From: Deltaproteobacteria bacterium
GTDB taxonomy: Bacteria; Myxococcota; XYA12-FULL-58-9; JAUUZB01
Direction: 5' to 3'
Length of the DNA: 6,998 nt
NCBI GenBank assembly: GCA_030590185.1
Contig: JAUUZB010000191.1
Coordinates: forward strand, 1-6,998
Part shown: piece after piece, positions 1 to 6,111 of the stretch
Layout: every line of letters begins with the position of its first letter
Numbering within the stretch: position 1 is the stretch's first letter
Notes under the pieces: model-generated
The model's database searches: none
What the model was told of the DNA's origin: nothing
The model's input: only the letters and a program-made list of their open reading frames with translations
Program-made: the position numbers and the translations under genes

Positions 1-2
1 GC

Positions 3-1772
3 GACCCGAGCCTGTTTCCCAGCCTCGAGACCCTCGGCGCCTGCCTCGCGCATCCCTCGGCGCCCGCCGGCGGTGCCCCGGGCACGCCCCAGGACCATTG
101 GATCCTCTGCGCCAACGCCAGCGAGAGCTTCCTGCGCTCCTGTGAGACGGCATTGACCGACCCGGCGGACCAGGCCCAGGCCGCCTTGACCCTGGCCAAC
201 GTCGCCGAGATCTTCTACGCCTACCGCCTGACCACCAGCCTGCAAACCGCGGCCACGCCCCTGTCCACCGCGGACCACGACGCCTTTCTCGACGTGCTGC
301 GGCTCGCCACCAAGCTCCTCGAGTGCGATCCGAGCAACGCCGGACCGGGCGGGGTCTGCGATCCGACCCTGCCCCCCACCGGGACCACCGATCGGGCGAG
401 CCGGCCGGCCCTGTCCCTGAGCGGTGGCTCGGCCAACGGCGCCTTCTCCGCCGGGTTTCTGTTTGCCCTGCTCGGCGCCCGGGAGCAGGCGATCGCCGCG
501 GCCGCCGGTGATCCGGCCAAGCTCGCCACCCTGGAGGAGGAGCGTTTTGGCGTGACCTCCGGGACCAGCATCGGCAGCCTACTCGCCCTATTGGTCGACC
601 TGTATTTCAGCACCCTCGACCCCGCGACCTTGCCCGCCGGTCACCCGGCCCTCGCGCACCTCCACACCTACCTAGGCCCCGGACCGCTGCCCGCACGCCC
701 CGCCCAGGCCTGCGCCCTTGCGATGCTCGAGGAGGAGATGACCGCGAACGACGAGACCAAGGTGTTGTGCGTCGAGGAGGGCAACCTCCGGGACCTGCTC
801 GAGAATGATGACAACATGGTCCGCTTCGATCCCTTGGAGGAGCGGGTGATCACGCCGTTCCTCGAGAGCTATGGCGAGCTGATCATGGCCAATGATCTGA
901 TCCGGGTGGCGATGACCGTCGACTTTGAAAACAACACCCTGCTCGGCCTCGACGAACGGGCCTGCCGTCTCCCCGGCATGCCGCCGCCGGCCCGCTGCGT
1001 GGGCAGCGCCGTGCTCGCGTCGATCGTTCTGCCCGCCCTGGTGGAGAAAGTGACCCGGGTCTACTCCGGGCTCGAGGGCCCGAACGGCGAAGCCGGATTC
1101 TGGCTCGACGGCGGCGTCCGCTCCAAGGCCCCGGCGCTGCGGGCGGTCTCCCTCACCCGCGCCACCGGCGCCAAGGCAACCCGGTTGTTGGCGCTCAACA
1201 ACGCGCGGGGCGAAGGGATCCCACACGAGGCGCCCAAGGTCGTGCTCGGGGTGACCTTCGCCGCCATGGATCAATTCTCCCAACAGGTCGGGGAGTGGGA
1301 GATGGCGATGGCCGGGCTCTGGGCGCAGGTCCAACGGGCACGCGGTTGCTACCTCTCGGGGCAGCTCGGCTACGGCCCCTGCGGGTCGAGCGGTGGTCCA
1401 CCCCCGAGCGCCGGTCGGGTGTTGATGCGCATCAACCGCAGCCCCCTCGGCGGCAGCCTGCTACCGATCTTCATCCCGGAGCACGTCCCGGCCTACTACT
1501 CCGCCGCCGGCTACGCCTTTGACCCGCTGGTGATGCGCGGTCTGTTCTTCTGGGGGCAGAAGACTTTTCTCGACCGCCACAACGACGTCCTCACCTTTCT
1601 CGGCTGGCCCATGGTCGAGAGCGAGGCCGCCGCCTGGATGACGAGCCGGGCGAACGTCGTCGACTCGGTGATCGCTGGCCAATACACGATCTCGCCAACC
1701 CCGCAGCAGCAGAAGGATCGCAACCGGGCACGCAACGCGTTGCTCAAGGATCAGATGCCGACCTGTCATTAG
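3..1772 (+). CDS. Patatin-like phospholipase/esterase, 5'-truncated by window edge
   Basis: A serine lipid acyl hydrolase is expected, using a Ser-Asp dyad on phospholipids or other esters. A TTG at 153 is the first possible start inside the window, but 50 sense codons precede it without a stop, so the real start lies outside. Numbering from that TTG, the oxyanion-type glycine loop SGGSANG is at residues 90-96, the nucleophile elbow GTSIG at 137-141 (Ser139, codon 567-569), and the dyad aspartate in WLDGG at 318-321 (Asp319). These three elements in this order and spacing define the patatin fold. The loop has Asn where most patatins have Arg (GGGxRG). At least twelve cysteines are spread along the visible protein, including three in the upstream codons, which suggests a disulfide-bonded exported protein; the signal peptide would lie off the window. 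A 133-nt gap separates it from the next gene, so it is probably a separate unit. Family is confident; substrate and localisation are unknown. Confidence 0.85.
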   Translation, partial: DPSLFPSLETLGACLAHPSAPAGGAPGTPQDHWILCANASESFLRSCETALTDPADQAQAALTLANVAEIFYAYRLTTSLQTAATPLSTADHDAFLDVLRLATKLLECDPSNAGPGGVCDPTLPPTGTTDRASRPALSLSGGSANGAFSAGFLFALLGAREQAIAAAAGDPAKLATLEEERFGVTSGTSIGSLLALLVDLYFSTLDPATLPAGHPALAHLHTYLGPGPLPARPAQACALAMLEEEMTANDETKVLCVEEGNLRDLLENDDNMVRFDPLEERVITPFLESYGELIMANDLIRVAMTVDFENNTLLGLDERACRLPGMPPPARCVGSAVLASIVLPALVEKVTRVYSGLEGPNGEAGFWLDGGVRSKAPALRAVSLTRATGAKATRLLALNNARGEGIPHEAPKVVLGVTFAAMDQFSQQVGEWEMAMAGLWAQVQRARGCYLSGQLGYGPCGSSGGPPPSAGRVLMRINRSPLGGSLLPIFIPEHVPAYYSAAGYAFDPLVMRGLFFWGQKTFLDRHNDVLTFLGWPMVESEAAAWMTSRANVVDSVIAGQYTISPTPQQQKDRNRARNALLKDQMPTCH

Positions 1773-1795
1773 ACGTTCGGGTCGCGATATTCCGC

Positions 1796-1804
1796 TGACA
1801 TAAT
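1796..1804 (+). promoter_or_regulatory. Possible extended -10 promoter element
   Basis: The nine bases TGACATAAT read as TGn followed by a 5/6 match to TATAAT, in the only non-coding gap large enough to hold a promoter for the downstream gene run. No convincing -35 box is seen at 16-18 nt spacing (TTCGGG at 1776-1781 is poor), which extended -10 promoters can tolerate. Transcription would start near 1811, inside the adjoining hairpin. The call rests on a short match only. Confidence 0.25.
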
Positions 1805-1826
1805 GGGGGGTTCGATGGAGCCCCCC
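1805..1826 (+). other. Strong 9-bp hairpin, possible terminator or 5' leader structure
   Basis: GGGGGGTTC (1805-1813) can pair along its whole length with GAGCCCCCC (1818-1826), with one G-U wobble and a 4-nt loop GATG. It lies 32 nt after the phospholipase stop codon, where a terminator would be expected. No T-tract follows (GGCGTAACG comes next), so it is not a standard intrinsic terminator. It could protect a 3' end, act with Rho, or be a protein-binding inverted repeat next to the possible promoter. Confidence 0.45.
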
Positions 1827-1894
1827 GGCGTAACGATCGCCCTCCCCGCCAGACTCAACCCATGGTGAGACGTGAACGGCCCTAGTTGGGCCTC

Positions 1895-1900
1895 AGGAGG
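1895..1900 (+). promoter_or_regulatory. Ribosome binding site of the HAMP-like membrane protein
   Basis: A perfect AGGAGG sits 5 nt before the ATG at 1906. It favours that ATG over a second in-frame ATG at 1915, for which the spacing would be 14 nt, and over an overlapping reading frame that begins at 1872. Confidence 0.8.
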
Positions 1901-1905
1901 GCGGC

Positions 1906-2310
1906 ATGACCGCAATGTACAAGATCTTCTTCGCAATGCTCGCGGTGGGGGCGATCGGCGGGGTGCTCTTTGCGGGATGGGCTCGCCTGTTTGCGACCTT
2001 CGAATCTGGCTTTGTGCTCTTTGTTATTTTAACCGGCGCGGTCGGGTTCGTTTGGGGCTTCGCCAACTACATCTTCGTCAAGTGGGTGTTGCGGATCTTC
2101 GTCGGCAAGTTCCAAACCCTCGAGCGCGTGTTGGTCGGGACCGAGCCACAGCCGCTGCCTAACGTCTTCCTCTCCAATGAGATCGACGAGCTCGAGGCAT
2201 CGATGGTGCGCATCACCGATCAGTTCAACAAGTTATTGGCCGCCAACCGCTCCACCACCGGCACCGGCCGGGTCAGCGGACTGCGACCGCGACGGGCCAC
2301 CGGATCATGA
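1906..2310 (+). CDS. Small membrane protein with two TM helices and a HAMP-like tail
   Basis: A 134-aa predicted inner-membrane protein. Hydrophobic helices cover about residues 5-26 and 35-65, joined by only about 8 polar residues, so there is no room for a periplasmic sensor domain. The cytoplasmic part (about 67-112) resembles a HAMP linker: an amphipathic stretch, a connector containing Pro-Leu-Pro, then a second helix starting NEIDELEASM, like the DEIGELA motif that opens HAMP helix 2. The usual HAMP proline after TM2 is not evident, so HAMP-like is tentative. The last 15 residues are basic and probably disordered. No catalytic or output domain is fused. Its stop codon overlaps the start of the kinase gene (ATGA), which implies translational coupling and suggests it tethers or signals to that soluble kinase. 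Alternatively it is simply a small membrane protein of unknown role. Confidence 0.8.
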   Translation: MTAMYKIFFAMLAVGAIGGVLFAGWARLFATFESGFVLFVILTGAVGFVWGFANYIFVKWVLRIFVGKFQTLERVLVGTEPQPLPNVFLSNEIDELEASMVRITDQFNKLLAANRSTTGTGRVSGLRPRRATGS

Positions 2311-4286
2311 TCGGCACCGTACTCGGCAAGTGCCGCATCGACGCGCTGATCGGCTCCGGGGCCATGGGCGCCGTCTACCGGGCCCAACACCTCACCTTGG
2401 GTGTACCGGTCGCCCTCAAGATCATTCACCCGCTGTTGGCCGAAGACCAGAGCCTCCGGGATCGCTTCGTGCGCGAGGCACAGCTCATGGCCAGGTTGAC
2501 CCACCCCAACGTGGTGCGGGTCTTCGATGTTGGCAGCGAGGGCGAGCATCACTACATCGTGATGGAATACCTCGAGGGCAAAACCCTCGCCAAATTCGTC
2601 GACCAGAAAGCCCCCCTCGACCTCAAGACCTTCCTGCACATCTTTTACCCCTTGAGCGTCGGCCTCTCCGCCGCCCACGACGCCGGCATCGTGCACCGGG
2701 ACATGAAGCCGGAGAACGTCGTGCTCACCTCTGGGCTCAAACCGGTGATCACCGATTTTGGGATCGCCGCGCCCCTGCACGCGCCAGGCGAGGACCCGGG
2801 TGAGGACAACCAACCCCCCTACGTGATTGGCACCCCCGCCTACATCGCACCGGAGCAGGCGGAGGGCCGGCAAGGCATCGACGGCCGGGCCGATGTCTTC
2901 TCCCTGGGCATGATGATGTTCGAGGCCTTGACCGGACGGCTACCGCAAAACGTCGGCGACGCACGAACCCAAATCCAGCGCCGCGCCGAGAAGGACATGC
3001 CGCCGGTGCGTGCCGTCAACCCCGAGGTGATCGAGTCGATCGCCCGGGTGGTGGACCGTGCCCTGGTGCGCGACCCGGACCGGCGTTGGCGCTCGGCGAC
3101 GGATCTCGCCCACAGCCTGCGTGACGCCCTCGCCTCCATCGTCATCAAGCCGCGGGTGGATCGTCCCTCCGGTTGGAAGGATCCGAGCGGCTCCCGCTTC
3201 GAGCGTCGCTTGATCCTGCCACGGGTCGCGGCGAAGCCGATCGCCGACGCCGTGGACGTTCGCTTCTCCGACATGCACGCCCTGCTCGCCGCCGTGGAGC
3301 GGTCCTCCACCGGCTTCGGCGTGATGGCCTTGCACTACGAAGACTGCACCGACCTCTTGCTCTTCGCCGACGGGCGCGCCAAGGCGGCGCATCGCTGGAG
3401 CCCGGAGGGACAGCGGGAGGTGAGTCTCGACGACGTCTTCCCGCGCAACGCCGAGGCGGATCGCGGGCTGATCGACTCCTTCGCCGTCAGCGAGGTCTAT
3501 TACCGCGTCTTGGCCACCACCCTGCGTGGGCCGCCGACCATCCACGGCATGCTCTCCGAGTTCACCGACCTGCCCGGCCTGCTGCGCCACCTGGTGCGCG
3601 AAAAACGCATCGGCGTCTTGCAGGTCGAGCACGGCGGCCGCCTCGGTCTCATCGAGATCGACCAGCGGGCGCCGATCCGCTTGCTCTGCGACCCCTGGCT
3701 GACGGCACCGAGCACCGACGGCACCGAGGCCATCAAGGCGTTTGCCGCGGCGGTGGCCAAGGAACCGGGCGCCCGGCTCACCTTCACCGCCTATCGCGAT
3801 GATGCCATGTCCACCGGCGAGCTCTTCACCGACGAGCCGGCCTTGAGCCGTGAGCAGCTACGCAGCCTGGTCGCATTCCTCAACGACGCGCTAGCGCGCT
3901 CCGGGCGAGCCCTGGAGAAACAGTTTGGCCTCGGCACCCGCCCGGTGTTGGAGAAGCACCTGCGCCTGGCGGCCGAGTCGCACCCATTGATCCTCGAGGA
4001 GGTCGGTCTCACCGAGGAGTTCGCCCTCGACACCACCATCCTCCTGCCCAAGATCGACGGCATGGCGCGCACCGGTCAGCGTCGCCTCGTTCTGTCCGCG
4101 GCCGAGGCGCTGCTCGAGGGGCGCCTCGAGGCGATCGATCAAATCCTGGGTAGCTCGCGACGCAAACGCAACAAGGTGATCAGCGAGCTCGAGGCCGCCT
4201 GGCAGGAGCATTGGAGTCTGTTGACCGAGCAAGACCTGGCCGGCGCCTGGAGCGAATCGGTGTCACAACTGAGCAACCCGCAATGA
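2307..4286 (+). CDS. Hanks-type serine/threonine protein kinase with two-repeat C-terminal region
   Basis: A 659-aa soluble kinase expected to phosphorylate Ser/Thr on partner proteins. Kinase domain about residues 1-275: glycine loop GSGAMGAVY (16-24), ATP lysine K38 in VALK, helix-C E57, gatekeeper M86, catalytic HRDMKPEN (130-137, D132, N137), DFG (150-152), GTPAYIAPE (175-183), DVFSLG (196-201) and the late Arg in DPDRRW (256-261). All key residues are present, so it should be active. The activation loop between DFG and GTP has no Ser or Thr but has an acidic stretch GEDPGEDN (161-168). After a linker, two segments (about 318-366 and 417-465) share an F-[ST]-D-[ML]-x2-LL pattern followed by GV-[ML] and look like PATAN/DUF4388-type modules. 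Residues about 515-659 are charged, helical-looking and unrecognised. No transmembrane segment is seen, unlike PknB-type receptors; the upstream overlapping membrane protein may supply one. The start is set by the ATGA overlap and by the glycine loop beginning at residue 16. No strong Shine-Dalgarno site is seen, in line with coupled translation. The kinase call is certain; the tail domains are tentative. Confidence 0.95.
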   Translation: MIGTVLGKCRIDALIGSGAMGAVYRAQHLTLGVPVALKIIHPLLAEDQSLRDRFVREAQLMARLTHPNVVRVFDVGSEGEHHYIVMEYLEGKTLAKFVDQKAPLDLKTFLHIFYPLSVGLSAAHDAGIVHRDMKPENVVLTSGLKPVITDFGIAAPLHAPGEDPGEDNQPPYVIGTPAYIAPEQAEGRQGIDGRADVFSLGMMMFEALTGRLPQNVGDARTQIQRRAEKDMPPVRAVNPEVIESIARVVDRALVRDPDRRWRSATDLAHSLRDALASIVIKPRVDRPSGWKDPSGSRFERRLILPRVAAKPIADAVDVRFSDMHALLAAVERSSTGFGVMALHYEDCTDLLLFADGRAKAAHRWSPEGQREVSLDDVFPRNAEADRGLIDSFAVSEVYYRVLATTLRGPPTIHGMLSEFTDLPGLLRHLVREKRIGVLQVEHGGRLGLIEIDQRAPIRLLCDPWLTAPSTDGTEAIKAFAAAVAKEPGARLTFTAYRDDAMSTGELFTDEPALSREQLRSLVAFLNDALARSGRALEKQFGLGTRPVLEKHLRLAAESHPLILEEVGLTEEFALDTTILLPKIDGMARTGQRRLVLSAAEALLEGRLEAIDQILGSSRRKRNKVISELEAAWQEHWSLLTEQDLAGAWSESVSQLSNPQ

Positions 4287-4324
4287 CGCTGTAACGACAG
4301 ACGCCCCTCGCGAGACCCCTAGGC

Positions 4325-4705
4325 ATGCAGATCCAACGTTTGATGTTCATCTACGACGCGGACCGCGGTTTCGTCGGACACCTCAAATACGCCCTCCGAC
4401 TCCTGGCGGGGGACCATTGCGGTCTGTGTGACATCACCCACGGTGGTCTCTCCGAGAAGGGCTCCTGGCAACGGTGTAAGGTCGACCTCGAGGTTCCCTC
4501 CGACACGATCTACCGCGACGAGATGTCGGAGGAGGTAGCCGCGGTCGTCGCCGGGGACCTCCCCACGGTGGTGGCACAAACCGACGGTGGTCTGGTAAAG
4601 CTCTTCGGCCGAGACGTCCTCGACGCCTGCGCCGGCGATGTGGAGGCACTCAAGGAACGTCTCGACCAGGCATTGAGTGAGGAGGGGCTCGCGCTCACCG
4701 CCTGA
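4325..4705 (+). CDS. Small conserved CxxC protein of unknown function
   Basis: A 126-aa soluble protein with no signal peptide or TM helix. It opens with a hydrophobic strand and Tyr-Asp-Ala-Asp (10-13), then an amphipathic helix, then the distinctive cluster HCGLCDITHG (31-40) with Cys32, Cys35 and His39, followed by Trp48 and Cys51. This N-terminal pattern recalls, from memory, a widespread family of about 130-aa hypothetical proteins with a YNADSG-like start and a C-x-L-C-x-[LI]-T-[HY]-G core. The CxxC plus His and further Cys suggest metal or Fe-S binding, or thiol redox chemistry, but this is inference. ATG 4325 is the only ATG, GTG or TTG start between the in-frame TAA at 4292-4294 and the conserved region; its Shine-Dalgarno site is poor. 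It begins 38 nt after the kinase gene and ends 26 nt before the radical SAM gene, so it is probably co-transcribed and may serve that enzyme as an accessory or electron-transfer protein. Confidence 0.8.
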   Translation: MQIQRLMFIYDADRGFVGHLKYALRLLAGDHCGLCDITHGGLSEKGSWQRCKVDLEVPSDTIYRDEMSEEVAAVVAGDLPTVVAQTDGGLVKLFGRDVLDACAGDVEALKERLDQALSEEGLALTA

Positions 4706-4718
4706 CAAACCCGTGGCC

Positions 4719-4724
4719 GGAGGA
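4719..4724 (+). promoter_or_regulatory. Ribosome binding site of the radical SAM gene
   Basis: GGAGGA lies 7 nt before a GTG at 4732. This spacing supports the GTG as the start codon although it is not ATG. Confidence 0.75.
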
Positions 4725-4731
4725 ATCGTAC

Positions 4732-6111
4732 GTGGCTGATTCAGAATTGCTTCCCAAGCAGGACCGGGAGGGTACCTTCCTCGGGATAACCCGTAGCGTC
4801 TGTCCCACCTGTCGAAAGATCATCGACGCGCAGCTGGTCAGTCGCGGCCGGCAGGTCGTGATGCGCAAGTGGTGTGGCGAGCACGGCTGGTTTGAGTCCC
4901 TGGTGGCGAACGACGTGGAGCGCTACGTGGCGCAGCGCCGCTTCAACAAGCCGGGCACCATCCCGCATCATTTCGAACGCGAGTTCCACGGTTGTCCCGA
5001 CTCCTGCGGGCTGTGCCCCGAGCACCAACAACACACCTGCCTCGGCATCATCGACGTCACCGATAGCTGTAACCTGCGTTGCCCGGTCTGCTTCGCCGAC
5101 GCCGAGGCCGGGGGGCGCCATCTCAGCCTGGCCCAAATCGGCGACATGCTCGATCGTCTCAAGCGTTGCGAGGGCAACCCGGAGGTCATCCAACTCAGCG
5201 GCGGCGAGCCGACCCTGCATCCAGAGATCGTCGACATCGTCCGGCTGTGTCGCGACAAGGGCTACGACAAGATCCTGCTCAACACCAACGGCATCCGCCT
5301 CGCCAAGGAGGACCGTCTGCTCGACGCCCTGGCCGAGCTCGACCCTACCTTCTATCTGCAGTTCGACGGCTTTGACCCTGAGACCTACCGGCGCATTCGC
5401 GGTGAGGATCTCTCCGAGCTCAAGTTGCGTGTCGTGGAGCGCCTCGCGGCGCGGCGTCAACGCACCGTCCTGGTGGCGACCCTGGTGCGCGGCATCAACG
5501 ATGACGAGCTCGGGGCGCTCACCGACTTTGCCTTGGACCAGGAGTGGGTGCGTTGTCTCAACATTCAGCCGGTGACCTACGCCGGTCGATTCGAGGCCGG
5601 CGCCCGCGATGGACTCGATCGGATCACCCTCGGGGAGATCGCCGAGCGGATCGCTGACCAGTCCGGTTACGGCCTGCGGGTGGACGATTTCTTCCCGATC
5701 CCGTGCCCCGATCCCTCCTGCAGCTTGGCGACTTATATTCACAAGGTAGGCGATGAGGTGCGGCCACTGCCGCGGCTCGTCGATATCGATGACTATCTCG
5801 ATTACATCAAGAACGTCAGCGTCGTGCAGCTCACCGACCGGATACGGGTCGCCCTCGAGGGGTTGTTCTCCATGAGCGCCGTGCCGGGCGAAGAGACCAG
5901 CAAGTCCTTCTGCACCGCCTGTTCGGTGGAGCTCGACTGGGGCGCCATCGAGAGCGAGATCACCATGATCTCCATGATGCACTTCATGGACGAGGAGAAC
6001 TTCGACCTGGCGCGCTCCAAGAAGTGCTGCGTGCACCAGATCCTCCCCGACGACGGCGGCATCATCCCCTTCTGCAACTATAATGTCCTGCACCGGGGGC
6101 GGAGCGCGTGA
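4732..6111 (+). CDS. Radical SAM enzyme, COG1964 / MJ0619 / tetraether-synthase-like
   Basis: A 459-aa cysteine-rich radical SAM protein that should reductively cleave S-adenosylmethionine at a [4Fe-4S] cluster to make a 5'-deoxyadenosyl radical. The N-terminal domain has a ribbon-like CPTC (24-27) with C48 and H51. Next comes a tight cysteine group C88, C92, C95, C103, then the radical SAM motif CNLRCPVC (113-120, CX3CX2C). Supporting elements are the SAM-binding GGEP (157-160), LNTNG (183-187) and an FYLQFDG strand (207-213). The C-terminal part adds C325, C330, C394, C397, C432, C433 and C448, with an ending CCVHQ...IIPFCNYN that I associate with the COG1964 family. The extra cysteines imply at least one auxiliary cluster plus a metal ribbon. 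Known relatives include MJ0619 (pterin carbon methylation) and archaeal tetraether synthase (lipid C-C bond formation), so sp3 C-H functionalisation is likely, but the substrate is not readable. It overlaps the methyltransferase gene by 4 nt (GTGA). The fold call is near certain, the subfamily likely. Confidence 0.93.
   Translation: MADSELLPKQDREGTFLGITRSVCPTCRKIIDAQLVSRGRQVVMRKWCGEHGWFESLVANDVERYVAQRRFNKPGTIPHHFEREFHGCPDSCGLCPEHQQHTCLGIIDVTDSCNLRCPVCFADAEAGGRHLSLAQIGDMLDRLKRCEGNPEVIQLSGGEPTLHPEIVDIVRLCRDKGYDKILLNTNGIRLAKEDRLLDALAELDPTFYLQFDGFDPETYRRIRGEDLSELKLRVVERLAARRQRTVLVATLVRGINDDELGALTDFALDQEWVRCLNIQPVTYAGRFEAGARDGLDRITLGEIAERIADQSGYGLRVDDFFPIPCPDPSCSLATYIHKVGDEVRPLPRLVDIDDYLDYIKNVSVVQLTDRIRVALEGLFSMSAVPGEETSKSFCTACSVELDWGAIESEITMISMMHFMDEENFDLARSKKCCVHQILPDDGGIIPFCNYNVLHRGRSA

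Noticed and set aside
153..155. TTG as the true start of the phospholipase gene
   Set aside because: The frame is open for 50 codons upstream to the window edge and the visible residues include further cysteines, so the gene begins outside the window.
672..1334. A 220-codon - strand open frame inside the phospholipase gene
   Set aside because: Low-complexity Gly/Ala/Arg/His-rich translation, no motif, fully covered by the patatin-like gene.
1805..1826. A standard intrinsic terminator
   Set aside because: The stem is strong but no run of T follows on either strand, so I record only a hairpin.
1872..2162. A + strand open frame overlapping the HAMP-like gene in another frame
   Set aside because: Its start lacks a well-placed Shine-Dalgarno site, while AGGAGG is placed for the ATG at 1906, and its translation is Arg/Gly-rich without the coherent hydrophobic helices of the chosen frame.
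4741..6093. A 450-codon open frame on the - strand opposite the radical SAM gene
   Set aside because: It mirrors the codon structure of a clearly real gene on the + strand, has no recognisable domain, and such antisense frames are common in GC-rich DNA.
4732..6111. Naming the radical SAM gene as a tetraether/membrane-spanning lipid synthase, or as the arsenosugar enzyme ArsS
   Set aside because: Cysteine layout fits the COG1964 group, but the family has several substrates and nothing here shows lipid specificity; the ArsS-type motif and its DUF3641 region are not evident.
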